Part shown: piece after piece, positions 42,747 to 51,540 of the stretch | Numbering within the stretch: the stretch's first letter is position 1 | How the letters are laid out: each line of letters begins with the position of its first letter | NCBI GenBank assembly: GCA_964643435.1 | Contig: CAZXPY010000001.1 | Span: 172,916-236,915 of the forward strand | Length of the DNA: 64,000 bases | DNA from: CAZXPY01 sp964643435 | GTDB lineage: Bacteria > Patescibacteriota > Microgenomatia > Woykebacterales > RBG-16-39-9b | Direction of reading: 5' to 3' | Translations under genes and position numbers: made by a program | The notes under the pieces: model-generated | The model's database searches: none | Seen by the model: the letters and a program-made list of their open reading frames with translations, nothing else | What the model was told of the DNA's origin: nothing

Positions 42747-43040
42747 GTGGAAATTAATTTTCGAGTTGGGGATAAAATCAAGGTAGTAACAAGAGTAAAA
42801 GAAGGTAACAAAACCAGGTTACAAAATTTTGAAGGTACGGTTATTTCTTTAAGGGGTAAACCTGAAAATAAAATTTTTACTGTCCGAAAAATAGCCAAAG
42901 AGCAAATCGGAGTTGAAAGAATTTGGCCCGTAAACTCACCGGGAATAGAAAAAATAGACGTTGTTAAAAAAGGAAGCGTGAGAAGAGCTAAGCTTTATTA
43001 CCTGCGCAAGCGAATCGGTAAAGAAGCAGTTTTGGTTTAA
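42747..43040 (+). CDS. rplS: 50S ribosomal protein bL19
   Basis: 97 residues, slightly short for L19 (usually about 115) because the N-terminal helix is missing. [59 protein letters not shown] and [16 protein letters not shown] are all conserved. GTG start chosen from the promoter: the -10 ends six bases upstream and no ribosome binding site exists. Confidence 0.95.
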   Translation: MEINFRVGDKIKVVTRVKEGNKTRLQNFEGTVISLRGKPENKIFTVRKIAKEQIGVERIWPVNSPGIEKIDVVKKGSVRRAKLYYLRKRIGKEAVLV

Positions 43041-43057
43041 TTTTTTTCCGTTAGCAG

Positions 43058-43420
43058 ATGCAAAATAAAAAAGACCGGGGTGATTTTGGTGAAAAAATAG
43101 CGGACTCGTATCTCCGGAAAGAAAATTATAAAATTTTAGAAAGAAATTTTCGAAGTAAACATGGTGAGATAGATATCATTGCCCAAGATAAAGATACTTT
43201 GGTTTTTGTTGAAGTAAAAACTCGTCTGGGTGATAAATTTGGGTACCCGCAAGAGGCAGTAAACCAATGGAAACTAAAAACAATTGAAAAGGTGGGTCAG
43301 TATTTTCGCTTATTTCACCCCAATCTGCCGGAAGCGGAGAGGATAGATGTTATCGCCATAACCGCCGACCCTTATGGTAGGGTGGAAAAAATTGAGTTAA
43401 TAAAGAACGCCAGCAACTAA
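43058..43420 (+). CDS. yraN: YraN/UPF0102 family nuclease-fold protein
   Basis: 120 residues. GDFGEKIADSYLRKENYKIL and NFRSKHGEIDIIAQDKDTLVFVEVKTR, with the GEID...FVEVK pattern of a restriction-endonuclease-like fold; role in DNA processing is suspected for the family but not established. Follows rplS after 17 bases. Its stop directly abuts the stop of the convergent gene with no spacer. Confidence 0.93.
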   Translation: MQNKKDRGDFGEKIADSYLRKENYKILERNFRSKHGEIDIIAQDKDTLVFVEVKTRLGDKFGYPQEAVNQWKLKTIEKVGQYFRLFHPNLPEAERIDVIAITADPYGRVEKIELIKNASN

Positions 43421-44782
43421 TTATTCGGCGAAGATAATTGCGTTTGGAAGAGATCTTCCCGGACCTACTTTATAAGAGCCACGGTAATACAAGGCACTAG
43501 AGCCGCCACCATCTAGATTTAAGGCTATCTCGGCTCCTAGGGCGACAAAAATCGCTCCTAAATCAGCCACTGTCGCTCCTTTTGCTACAACTAAGTAAAG
43601 TTCGTTTCCTCTTGAACCAATACCCCCGCGATTTATTTTCGCATTTCTTTGCTTATCATCAAGTTTAGATTCGTTTACAATAAAAGCACCACCATTAACT
43701 AAAGCGGGAAAATTACCCATCGCCGCTGTAAACCCACCAGGATAGGAATCAGAACGGACGAAGAGTGAGGGCCGATTACTACCCCCGAAAGCGAAGATGG
43801 ATCTTTCAAACCAGATAAGTTTGGACTCATTAATCATTTTATTTAACCTTGTATTAAGAACTGGTAGGTCGTAGGAGCCTTCTTTACCGGCGCAGCTGGC
43901 GTAATCGGGAGGACAAAAATAACTACCGTTAATAGCCGCAAACCCGTTATTTTGGCTGACGTACGTACTGAGAGATTTTGTAATGCAACCACCAGAGCAA
44001 TCAGAGTCATTACCAGTATCGGTAATTATTCTTAATCTTGGGTTACTTAAATCAATAGTAACTAAATTAATGACAAATTCACCCCTACTTGTTGAGACCG
44101 TTTTGCTTACATAGCTTGAATATTGATCATTTTGGGCCCCTCCAGAAGCAGATGTTTTTGCTGCTTTCGCGGCCTCTGCTTTTTTCTGGGCCTCGAGGGC
44201 GGCTCTTTCTTGCTCTTTTTTGGCAGCCAATAGCGCGTCTAATTTGGTGTTAAGAGCGGCAAGCTCTTTGTTAGCGCCGCTATACTCTTCAAGATTTATT
44301 AGTTCTTGAATCGTGGCAAATTTATTTTCGATTTCACTAATATTTACTCCTTGTTTTTTGTAGTTATCAGCTTTTTCAAGAGTTTTATTTTGATATGAAA
44401 CAGTTTCTGTTTTTTCGGAAGTATCAAGAGCCTCAAAAAGCAGATTGTCTAATTTTTTATCAGCGCTGGAAAGTTGATACTTTGCTAAAGGAGTATCACC
44501 TTCAATAATCGAGTTTTTAGCCTCTTCGATTTTTGTCTGAATTTCGGCGACGTCAATCCCGTAATCTTTATAAGCGGTAATTTTTTCTTGTAGATAATTT
44601 ACATCTAAATTCGCGGCTTTTGCCTCAAACAAGTTTTTTTGAGTTATTTCTAATTTGGCTCTCTGTTTGTCTAGTAAATAGTTGTATATTAAGGTGAGAC
44701 TTAAAGTAAAAAAGAAGGTGGAGAGAAAAACATAAATTATTTCTTTTTTGTTTCTTAACACAAAAGCTTTTAAATTGCCCAC
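43421..44782 (-). CDS. Phosphodiester glycosidase (NAGPA-type) with coiled-coil stalk
   Basis: 453 residues: short N terminus, one membrane helix (IIYVFLSTFFFTLSLTLIYN), a helical coiled-coil stalk of about 170 residues rich in Lys, Glu, Ala and Gln, then a C-terminal NAGPA domain (about residues 230-453) with GCITKSLSTYVSQNNGFAAI, NGSYFCPPDYASC, NRGGIGSRGNELYLV and the closing LNLDGGGSSALYYRG. In other bacteria this domain cleaves sugar-phosphodiester bonds of surface glycopolymers. GTG start: a TAAAAT box ends seven bases upstream. Confidence 0.87.
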   Translation of the reverse strand: MGNLKAFVLRNKKEIIYVFLSTFFFTLSLTLIYNYLLDKQRAKLEITQKNLFEAKAANLDVNYLQEKITAYKDYGIDVAEIQTKIEEAKNSIIEGDTPLAKYQLSSADKKLDNLLFEALDTSEKTETVSYQNKTLEKADNYKKQGVNISEIENKFATIQELINLEEYSGANKELAALNTKLDALLAAKKEQERAALEAQKKAEAAKAAKTSASGGAQNDQYSSYVSKTVSTSRGEFVINLVTIDLSNPRLRIITDTGNDSDCSGGCITKSLSTYVSQNNGFAAINGSYFCPPDYASCAGKEGSYDLPVLNTRLNKMINESKLIWFERSIFAFGGSNRPSLFVRSDSYPGGFTAAMGNFPALVNGGAFIVNESKLDDKQRNAKINRGGIGSRGNELYLVVAKGATVADLGAIFVALGAEIALNLDGGGSSALYYRGSYKVGPGRSLPNAIIFAE

Positions 44783-44789
44783 TAATTAA

Positions 44790-44818
44790 ATTTTAAGAGG
44801 AAAATTTGGATAAAGCAA
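44790..44818 (-). promoter_or_regulatory. Promoter of the NAGPA-type gene, leaderless
   Basis: Minus-strand TTGCTT (44818-44813), 17-base spacer, TAAAAT (44795-44790), then seven bases to GTG at 44782. Confidence 0.75.
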
Positions 44819-44870
44819 ATAACTAAGCGAACTTGGCTAGAAAAACAAACATTAGTCCGATATAATATAA

Positions 44871-44903
44871 ATGTACCGGATCCTAGTTGGAATAGCGGCA
44901 TGA
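44871..44903 (+). CDS. Possible 10-residue leader peptide
   Basis: ATG 44871 opens a frame MYRILVGIAA that ends with TGA at 44901-44903, overlapping the next gene's ATG as ATGA (44900-44903). A TATAAT box (44861-44866) ends four bases upstream, the spacing expected for a nearly leaderless start. The larger gene has no ribosome binding site, so translation may reach it by coupling. Small size makes it uncertain. Confidence 0.35.
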   Translation: MYRILVGIAA

Positions 44904-46387
44904 AATTGGGACTCGAATTCACCAAAATTCTTAAACAACGGTCAAAGCTGATAAACTTTATTTTTTATATCTTTTTTGGACTTGCCTCTTCTTTGGCCCT
45001 TTTCTTATTTTTTTATTGGAGTCTTAGAGTCGATTCTAGTATTGTAAGTTTGATCAGTAATACTTCAAGCCAACCAGTTTATTTTTGGACATATTTATTG
45101 CTAACATTTGGGTCAATTATTCTTTTTGGTGTAAACGCTGCGCTTCTTTCTTATCGTTGGAAAAAGTTTGGATCTCCGAAACTGGGTAGTCATGTTGGAT
45201 CTGGTTTGGGTAGTTTCGTTGGAATAGTTGCTTCAGCCTGCCCAGTTTGTGGCTCTTGGTTTTTAGCTGCTCTTGGTATTGTTGGAGGTTTAGCAGTTTT
45301 TCCTTTGCAAGGATTAGAGCTTAAAGCGCTTTCATTTGGACTTATGTCTGTATCCCTTTGGTTAACAGTAAGAGAATTAAACTCCTTAAGTTCTACTGAT
45401 AAAATGTGTTTAGTTTCTCATAATAATTCATTTAAACTGAATGATTTTAATTGGTTGCTTGGCTCTTTTGCTTTGACGGTTATTTTTAGCGTTATTGGCT
45501 GGGAGATGATTAAAACCGAGCCTTTAGTTTTTCAGTTTGCTAGCGACTTGCTAAAACCAATAGGAGTAAATCTTAAATACAGTAGCGATACTGTACTTGT
45601 TGATACATCTGATAATAATGAAAAAATCTACAATGAGTTATTTGCAAAAATCTTTCCAGATAAAGGGTTCCAAAGTAAAATTGCTCTTGAGGACAGTATT
45701 GTAAAACTTGAGAAGAGTGGTGTCATTGACAAAGATAAATTTGAAAGCCTTTATAAAGATCGTGGCGGTTTTCCAACAGAATTAAAAGATATTTTAATAG
45801 AACCTTCACATAAACCAATCCTCCTTACAAACCAAAACGTTAATTTCTATATCAATCTACTGTGGCCTTTAGGATTATCAAACTATATGACAACCAATAA
45901 AAAAGGACTTGCTGTTAGTAAATCTCTTTTTAATTTTGCTTCAACCGCAAGCTGGAATTTAGGAAAAGAGGACAATGGAGGTATTTATTTTAATAGATTT
46001 AAAATACTTTCATTAACTTCTGAACAAGAAACTTTGATTACTAATACCGCTAAAAATATCTACCGTCCCTGTTGTAATAATTCCACTTTTTTTCAAGATT
46101 GCAATCATGGGTCAGCTCTTTTAGGGCTTTTACAACTTGGTGCCTCCCAAGGGTTGACTGAAAGAGACCTTTATAAAGAAGCTTTGGCTTTTAACTCGTT
46201 TTGGTTTCCAGATAACTATGTTCAAACTGCACTTTATTTCAAGGTAGTGAAAAATATTGACTGGGAAAATATTGACCCTAAAGTTATCCTAAGTAAGGAT
46301 TATTCATCAAATATTGGTTGGGCTAAAAATGTGCAGTCTAAAATGACAAGAATTCCCAAAGTAAATAATACACAATGTAGTTTGTAA
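44900..46387 (+). CDS. Membrane protein with Cys-Pro-Val-Cys motif and cysteine-rich outer domain
   Basis: 495 residues, no family recognised. N-terminal half: five hydrophobic segments, with ASACPVCGSW (Cys114 and Cys117) at the start of one, after a Gly-rich stretch SGLGSFVGIV. The middle (about residues 240-330) is soluble and charged. The C-terminal third has IYRPCCNNSTFFQDCNHGSA, with three cysteines and a histidine that could bind a metal, followed by helical sequence. The membrane CPxC recalls metal or disulfide transporters, but no such family is matched. It is possibly coupled to a short leader peptide, and its stop abuts that of the convergent gene. Confidence 0.75.
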   Translation: MKLGLEFTKILKQRSKLINFIFYIFFGLASSLALFLFFYWSLRVDSSIVSLISNTSSQPVYFWTYLLLTFGSIILFGVNAALLSYRWKKFGSPKLGSHVGSGLGSFVGIVASACPVCGSWFLAALGIVGGLAVFPLQGLELKALSFGLMSVSLWLTVRELNSLSSTDKMCLVSHNNSFKLNDFNWLLGSFALTVIFSVIGWEMIKTEPLVFQFASDLLKPIGVNLKYSSDTVLVDTSDNNEKIYNELFAKIFPDKGFQSKIALEDSIVKLEKSGVIDKDKFESLYKDRGGFPTELKDILIEPSHKPILLTNQNVNFYINLLWPLGLSNYMTTNKKGLAVSKSLFNFASTASWNLGKEDNGGIYFNRFKILSLTSEQETLITNTAKNIYRPCCNNSTFFQDCNHGSALLGLLQLGASQGLTERDLYKEALAFNSFWFPDNYVQTALYFKVVKNIDWENIDPKVILSKDYSSNIGWAKNVQSKMTRIPKVNNTQCSL

Positions 46388-47968
46388 TTATGGGCCAGAA
46401 GCTTTAACACAGGCTCCAGATGAGCAGGTATATGGTTCGGCGGTATTGGCGATTCCGCAATCAAATGAGTTGACAACACAACGATGGTTCTTTGAAGAAA
46501 ATGTTTGAGGATCCCACGTCCCTTCACAGAAATAGTCTTTAGAAACACTTCCGTCACAGTAGTTTGTATAGGTTCCACTTGAATCCGTGCAGCTCCCGCC
46601 AGTGTAAAAAGGAACAGCACTATTTGTGTCAGTACAAGTCTGGTTTTCTGGTACACACTTACCGTTTTCGTTTTTTACTTGACCAGACCCGCATACTCCG
46701 GCGGCGATTGATCCCGGTAATGGAGTAACACCAGCATCGATATTACTTTCACAGCCATTATTTACATCTAAGTCGTTGTTGTACCAACCTTCTTCGCACC
46801 GTAGGTAATAACATTTACCTTCGCCAAATATTGTTCCGATTGCATGAGGACCAAAATTGCATTGACTACCAAATTCTGGTGGGAGAGAAAGAGTAGGAGA
46901 TGTTGAAGTTGAAGTTGGAGTTTGGGGTGGCGGAGACAACGTTTTTTGGTCTGTTTGCGCTTTCTTTGGTTCTACTAATTCCGGTCGCAAAGTAGCTTGC
47001 AATTCTTTATATCTTTGGGTCCATATCCACCATTTTTTGATATCAGGTGGTATTATATCACCCGGCTTATATTTTTTGGTAAATTCGGAAATTTTTTTTT
47101 GCGTTTGCTCATCAGGTTTTTGATTTTCTAAGTTAATAAATTCTTGGAGCTTTCTTGACTCAGAAATTCTTACGAATTCGCTTGGAAAATAATTGATCTG
47201 AGCTTCGTCTATCTTTTTGGCGTCAGTCGGAGAAAGAATACCTTGATTTAGCAAACCCGCGAGTCTAGCCCTTACACCTTCTCTAGAAGTGATATTTAAG
47301 ACAGAGCTCACTTCTTCTGGCGATAAAACTCCTAGGACTCTTAATGATTCTAATCTATTTTTTAGCTCGGTTGGTACAGAAGATTTACCGAGCTCATCAG
47401 CGCTTTTATCCATGATTTTTTGTGAAGTTTTAAGAGCGGTTTCTATATTATTTTTTAACTCTTGAGGAGAATCTTCTTCAAGTTCCTCTAACACTAAACT
47501 ATGTTTTGCAGCAATAAGCTCAAGTTTTTTAATCAGATCATCGGCATTAACCTTGGAATTTTTTAATTTCACAACATTTTCAGTTACCTTACTAAGCGAA
47601 GATTTATAACGATCCAAATTTTTTGAGGCTAGATTATATTGTTTTTTTTCCAGTAATTTTATTGCTTCGGCTAATCTTTCTTCAGTATTATCAAGTCTTT
47701 TTAACTCCCTAGATTTAAAATCAAAAGTAAAAGATAAGGTTATATTTTCAACGAGAGGTTTGAGGAAGTAAAAAGGGCTGTCTGGTAATAACCCCTGGAC
47801 TTTTTTTACGTCTGCTTTAGCTTCAGCCGAAACAGTTGCTTCTGCTAAAACCGAACCAACTCTATACCAATTACTCCAATCATAGAACTTTTCCGGGGAG
47901 AATTCAGCTGCAGATACACTCTTTGTGAAAAAGATAAATAGCAGTATGGCGAAGAAGATTTTAGACAT
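46388..47968 (-). CDS. Secreted protein with DUF5667-like helical domain and Cys-rich C terminus
   Basis: 526 residues. Signal peptide (MSKIFFAILLFIFFTKSVSA), then a helical region of DUF5667 type containing GLLPDSPFYFLKPLVENITL and LAEAIKLLEKKQYNLASKNL (about residues 55-190). A Pro/Thr/Ser linker follows, then a cysteine-rich C-terminal region (about 380-526) with CEEGWYNNDLDVNNGCE, CGSGQVKNENGKCVPENQTC and further CxxxxG spacing typical of EGF-like or stalk modules of surface proteins. The promoter puts the -10 seven bases before ATG 47968. Confidence 0.8.
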   Translation of the reverse strand: MSKIFFAILLFIFFTKSVSAAEFSPEKFYDWSNWYRVGSVLAEATVSAEAKADVKKVQGLLPDSPFYFLKPLVENITLSFTFDFKSRELKRLDNTEERLAEAIKLLEKKQYNLASKNLDRYKSSLSKVTENVVKLKNSKVNADDLIKKLELIAAKHSLVLEELEEDSPQELKNNIETALKTSQKIMDKSADELGKSSVPTELKNRLESLRVLGVLSPEEVSSVLNITSREGVRARLAGLLNQGILSPTDAKKIDEAQINYFPSEFVRISESRKLQEFINLENQKPDEQTQKKISEFTKKYKPGDIIPPDIKKWWIWTQRYKELQATLRPELVEPKKAQTDQKTLSPPPQTPTSTSTSPTLSLPPEFGSQCNFGPHAIGTIFGEGKCYYLRCEEGWYNNDLDVNNGCESNIDAGVTPLPGSIAAGVCGSGQVKNENGKCVPENQTCTDTNSAVPFYTGGSCTDSSGTYTNYCDGSVSKDYFCEGTWDPQTFSSKNHRCVVNSFDCGIANTAEPYTCSSGACVKASGP

Positions 47969-47975
47969 TAGTTAT

Positions 47976-48004
47976 ATTATTACACGGTTTAATAATATTT
48001 TCAA
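47976..48004 (-). promoter_or_regulatory. Promoter of the DUF5667-like gene, leaderless
   Basis: Minus-strand TTGAAA (48004-47999), 17-base spacer, AATAAT (47981-47976), seven bases before the ATG. Confidence 0.6.
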
Positions 48005-48013
48005 AATCCGAAA

Positions 48014-48088
48014 TGGTGAGCCCGGAGGGATTCGAACCCCCAACGCCCAGCTTAAAAGGCTGGCGGTCTGCCGTTGACCTACGGGCCC
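48014..48088 (-). tRNA. tRNA-Lys(TTT)
   Basis: 75 nucleotides. Acceptor GGGCCCG/CGGGCTC (one G-U pair), anticodon stem CCAGC/GCTGG with loop CTTTTAA (anticodon TTT, 48054-48056), T-arm GGGTTCGAATCCC, encoded ACCA. Stands 10 bases before the -35 of the DUF5667-like gene, with which it may be co-oriented in one transcript. Confidence 0.96.
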
Positions 48089-48221
48089 ACAATATTAGAA
48101 TGATATCAAATTACGTTTAAATTTTCAATTTTTGATTGGGATTTTTAAATAGGTAAATATTTAACCTCTGTAGATAAACCACAGAAAGTTGATTTATTAT
48201 TTCACATTTTTTTTATTAATT

Positions 48222-48608
48222 TCAGCCTTTACTATACCAGCCAGCGTATCCCGCCCAAACACCAATAGCTAAGTGAAGAATATTATCTAAAGGATTTTCT
48301 AAGTTGGCTAAACCGAAAGTATTTGGAGCTTCACCGCCACCAACCAAAAAACCGTAGATCCCGAAAAATATTGCCACAACCGCTAAAATTTGGGTCAGCA
48401 TTTTCTGTTGGCTAGCGTTTGCCCAATACGCGGTGGCTACTCCGACTACACCTAAAACAAGGTGAGCCCAATTTTCACCATTATCAAACCACCAAGCTTC
48501 CCCAAACAAACTCTGTTCGCTGGTTGGACCAATAATTCCCACAAATCCTAAAATACCAACCACAATTAAAACAATACCGCCGATTTGTAAAAATTGCTTT
48601 GGATTCAA
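48222..48608 (-). CDS. DUF4383-like small membrane protein
   Basis: 128 residues, four membrane helices. The first, LQIGGIVLIVVGILGFVGII, is followed by GENWAHLVLGVVGVATAYWA, a third helix, and DNILHLAIGVWAGYAGWY. Two copies of an NxxHLxxGV helix match the DUF4383 pattern; function unknown. The start is TTG 48608: a perfect AAGGAGGTGAT lies four bases upstream, and the in-frame codons before it belong to the leader. Confidence 0.75.
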   Translation of the reverse strand: MNPKQFLQIGGIVLIVVGILGFVGIIGPTSEQSLFGEAWWFDNGENWAHLVLGVVGVATAYWANASQQKMLTQILAVVAIFFGIYGFLVGGGEAPNTFGLANLENPLDNILHLAIGVWAGYAGWYSKG

Positions 48609-48639
48609 CTTTATCACCTCCTTTTTTAAGATCTGTTTA

Positions 48640-48668
48640 AAATTAGTAGATACCAATTTCTTTGTCAA
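48640..48668 (-). promoter_or_regulatory. Promoter of the DUF4383-like gene
   Basis: Minus-strand TTGACA (48668-48663), 17-base spacer, TAATTT (48645-48640). Gives a leader of about 25 bases holding the AAGGAGGTGAT site. Confidence 0.7.
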
Positions 48669-48707
48669 TACGGATGCTCCTTATATGGGTCAAATTTTAA
48701 AAGGTTA

Positions 48708-48736
48708 TTGACAGAAGTTCTAAAAGCCTTTATTCT
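48708..48736 (+). promoter_or_regulatory. Consensus promoter, leaderless, plus strand
   Basis: TTGACA (48708-48713), 17-base spacer, TATTCT (48731-48736), then seven bases to ATG 48744. Divergent from the DUF4383-like promoter, 39 bases between the two -35 boxes. Confidence 0.8.
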
Positions 48737-48743
48737 TTTTAAG

Positions 48744-49244
48744 ATGGACCAAGAAGATACAAAAGAAAACGAGGTTAGTGAAAGCCCTCCAACAACAGTA
48801 CCAGTCGAAACCACTATCCATGAGCAGGACGGAACTAAAATTGAAGCAAAAGCAGCTGCGGCGAACAGCACTAAGATTATTTTAGCAGTGGTTGTACTTT
48901 TGCTTTTAATTGTTGGAATCCTTTTTATTGGAAAAGCCAAACAAGCTCCAATACCAACAGAGCCGGCTAAACCGGAAACAAAAGAACTTTCTTTGATTAT
49001 TGCAGAACCAACCGACCGCGCGATCGTAGAAGGGAATAAGGTAACTATAAAAGGTAAAACCGCTCCAAAAGCAATCGTTTTAGCTTACACAGATGAAAGC
49101 GAAGCTTCAGTAGAAAGTGATACCCAAGGCAATTTTAAGACAGAGGTCGATCTAAAAGAAGGAGTTAATGACTTAGTTGTAACTAGTTTCGGTGATGATG
49201 GTCAGGAAAAATCAGTTTCAATGTCAGTTGTGTATAATCCTTAA
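48744..49244 (+). CDS. Membrane-anchored protein with one Ig-like domain
   Basis: 166 residues: an acidic cytoplasmic segment (about 45 residues), one helix (IILAVVVLLLLIVGILFIG), a Pro/Thr linker, and one beta domain (about 85-166) with ADRAI-type strand, VTIKGKTAPKAIVLAY, and LKEGVNDLVVTSFGDDGQE. The domain resembles that of the protein at 29491. ATG 48744 is fixed by the promoter; the TTG at 48708 is the -35 box. Three bases before the next exported gene. Confidence 0.8.
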   Translation: MDQEDTKENEVSESPPTTVPVETTIHEQDGTKIEAKAAAANSTKIILAVVVLLLLIVGILFIGKAKQAPIPTEPAKPETKELSLIIAEPTDRAIVEGNKVTIKGKTAPKAIVLAYTDESEASVESDTQGNFKTEVDLKEGVNDLVVTSFGDDGQEKSVSMSVVYNP

Positions 49245-49247
49245 CTT

Positions 49248-49982
49248 ATGAAAAACTTAATTTTTTTCTTATTGTTAATATTGATTTCTATTCTGGGGTT
49301 AGCCATCGTTAGTTTTACCTTTGCCCAGGGAAATAGTAGTCAAGCGCCCGGTAAGGTTGTAGCTGAGAGTAAAAGTGAAAAAGCAATAGTTGGAAATGTG
49401 GAAAGCATTAAACCCGAAAAAATAAATGTAGAGGAAAAGGGGAAGGGTAAAAGTACTGAAGTTTCAGTAGACACCAGTACTAAAGTTGTTAGGCAAGAAG
49501 GACAAAAGACTCAAAAAGGGATAAAAAGCTTAAAGCCTTCTGATTTGGTAGGTATAGTGGCAACTCAAAGTGGTAAGGGTAAAAAGGCGCTGGTAATTTT
49601 TGCCAAAGACGCAACCGTTTCTGCCCAACTTAAAAGAAGAGCTATTCAGGGAATAGTTTTAGAAAATAATTCTGGTACCCTAACGATTGCTCACCAAACC
49701 CAACGTTCTCGTAAGAACATTGTTCTGACTGATTCCAACACGATTGTAAAGTTTAAATCAACAATAGCCACTGCTTCCGCGATTGCAGTTGGGGATAGAA
49801 TTGCGGCAATGGGGTTACCAAATAGCCTCGGTCAGATTTTAGCAAGACTAATCCATATAATCCCCGGAAAAGCTAGTGGGATTTTAAAAAAGTTTCCTTT
49901 AGCCACACCTACTGCCACTTCCACTGCCACCCCTTCAACCCAACCGGCAACAAATTCGGCAACTACTTCTGCCAATCCTTAA
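49248..49982 (+). CDS. Secreted protein, DUF5666-like repeats with Thr-rich tail
   Basis: 244 residues. Signal peptide (LIFFLLLILISILGLAIVSF, cleavage near FAQG), a Lys-rich region, and two related beta modules (AIVGNVESIKPEKINVEE and AIQGIVLENNSGTLTIAH) typical of DUF5666-type proteins, ending in a TPTATSTATPST-type Ser/Thr/Pro tail. Function unknown; probably surface exposed. Co-transcribed with the Ig-like gene three bases upstream. Confidence 0.72.
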   Translation: MKNLIFFLLLILISILGLAIVSFTFAQGNSSQAPGKVVAESKSEKAIVGNVESIKPEKINVEEKGKGKSTEVSVDTSTKVVRQEGQKTQKGIKSLKPSDLVGIVATQSGKGKKALVIFAKDATVSAQLKRRAIQGIVLENNSGTLTIAHQTQRSRKNIVLTDSNTIVKFKSTIATASAIAVGDRIAAMGLPNSLGQILARLIHIIPGKASGILKKFPLATPTATSTATPSTQPATNSATTSANP

Positions 49983-49988
49983 AGAAAT

Positions 49989-50017
49989 TTGTACCCTAAA
50001 TGCAAATCTGCTAAAAT
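49989..50017 (+). promoter_or_regulatory. Promoter of the PIG-L/WbqC/GH18 operon
   Basis: TTGTAC (49989-49994), 17-base spacer, TAAAAT (50012-50017), nine bases before the TTG start at 50027, so the leader would be about three bases. Confidence 0.65.
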
Positions 50018-50026
50018 CTTCTAGCT

Positions 50027-50734
50027 TTGGAAAATCTACAAGAGCAAACATTGTTAGTTCTAGCTCCTCATCCTGATGATGAGGTTATTGGTTGCGGCGG
50101 TTTAATTGCAAAAATAAAGAATAGCGGAGGCAAAGTTTTTGTTTTGTATTTGACGGTTGGTGAGACGCGGGATTTTACCAAAAAAGGATTATCAACGATA
50201 CCAGAACGACAAAAAGAAATCGAAACTGTGGCTAAATTTTTAAAATTTGATGGTTGGGACATAGCGTTTGTGGGCAACGATCACCATCTCCGTCTTGATC
50301 TTTTAGGACAAAAGGCATTGATGGATGTGATTGAAAGAGACAGCGAAGTGGCCATTGAGAAAGTAAAACCAACTATGATTACGTTTCCTTCCCCAGTCTC
50401 TTATAATCAGGACCATCGTATTGCTGCTTTAGCGGTTCATGCATCCCTAAGACCGGCCTCAAGAAATTTAAAACATTTCGTGCCTACTGTTATTGCGTAT
50501 GAATCACCGGCTGATTTTTGGAACCTTGAGAGTCAGGAAATAAACTTTTGGGTATCCCTTTCTAGTAAAGATTTGTCAACAAAGCTAACCGCTCTTAAAC
50601 TTTACAGATCACAAATCCGGCCGGACCCTAACCCCAGGTCAGAAGTTTTATTAAAAACCTTGGCGGTCTTGCGTGGATCACAAATAGGTGTTGAGTTTGC
50701 GGAAGGGTATAAATTACTTCGGGCGATTTTATGA
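50027..50734 (+). CDS. PIG-L/LmbE-family deacetylase
   Basis: 235 residues. Zinc-binding APHPDDEVIGCGG near the N terminus, with second-half metal residues in YNQDHRIAALAVHASLRPA. The family removes acetyl groups from N-acetylglucosamine-type sugars on lipids, thiols or antibiotics. With a WbqC gene next, the likely substrate is a surface-glycan sugar. TTG start placed by the promoter; overlaps WbqC by four bases. Confidence 0.9.
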   Translation: MENLQEQTLLVLAPHPDDEVIGCGGLIAKIKNSGGKVFVLYLTVGETRDFTKKGLSTIPERQKEIETVAKFLKFDGWDIAFVGNDHHLRLDLLGQKALMDVIERDSEVAIEKVKPTMITFPSPVSYNQDHRIAALAVHASLRPASRNLKHFVPTVIAYESPADFWNLESQEINFWVSLSSKDLSTKLTALKLYRSQIRPDPNPRSEVLLKTLAVLRGSQIGVEFAEGYKLLRAIL

Positions 50735-51540
50735 GATATAGTGGAATTCAACCTCAATATTTTCCGAGGCTGCATTATTTTGCCCGAATTTTAAATACAG
50801 GTATTTTTGTTGTCCGAGACGATGTTCAGTTTGTTCGCAAACACAAATACCCAGACGGTCGTGTAGATAAATCATACCAAGCCCATACACCAATTAAGCA
50901 GGCTTTTGGCATACAATTTTTAGACGTACCGACCAAACATGGTGGTTACCTATCTTGCGCAGAAACCAGAATTTCATACGACGACAAATTGATAACTAGA
51001 CATTTAAAAAGTATTCGGGTTGCCTACGGACGCGCCCGAAATTTTGATAGACTCTACAACGAAATCGAAAGGCTTTTGCAAAGGCGGTATGGGTATTTAG
51101 GTGGATTAAACTTCGCAACAATTGGTTGGGGACTACTGCATTTGTTAGGAGAAGAACAAGTTGATGTCGACAAAATATCAATTGGATTCCTTGAAAAAAA
51201 ACTTGCCCAGCATAGACAATTTCGTTTGAAAAAAATTAAAGAAGCCAGTAAAAGTAAGGCATTGATGGAGGCTAAAAATCTAACCGCCAATGAGAAGATA
51301 ATTACCTTGATTAAAGAAGTTGGTGCGGATGAAGATTATTGTGGAGGAACGGGAGCTGCAGCTTATATGGACGGGAAACTTTTTGAGAGAAACGGTATTA
51401 AAATAACTATTCAAGATTGGAAGTGCCCAGAGTACCAACAACAATTTACTAACCAACTTGGTTTTATTCCCAACCTTTCGATTATAGATTTGCTTATGAA
51501 TGTTGACGAAAATGAATCCGCTGATATTATCTCCAGATGA
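50731..51540 (+). CDS. WbqC-family protein
   Basis: 269 residues. SGIQPQYFPRLHYFARILNT matches the family start (AIxQPxYFPWxGYF), then FVVRDDVQFVRKHKYPDGR, and a C-terminal GADEDYCGGTGAAAYMDGKLF. WbqC proteins occur in polysaccharide clusters; some are implicated in glycan-related amino-acid or glycine transfer, but the reaction is not settled. Overlaps both neighbours by four bases. Confidence 0.88.
   Translation: MRYSGIQPQYFPRLHYFARILNTGIFVVRDDVQFVRKHKYPDGRVDKSYQAHTPIKQAFGIQFLDVPTKHGGYLSCAETRISYDDKLITRHLKSIRVAYGRARNFDRLYNEIERLLQRRYGYLGGLNFATIGWGLLHLLGEEQVDVDKISIGFLEKKLAQHRQFRLKKIKEASKSKALMEAKNLTANEKIITLIKEVGADEDYCGGTGAAAYMDGKLFERNGIKITIQDWKCPEYQQQFTNQLGFIPNLSIIDLLMNVDENESADIISR

Noticed and set aside
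48708..48743. TTG start for the Ig-like protein at 48744
   Set aside because: Same reason: it is the -35 of a TTGACA-17-TATTCT promoter.
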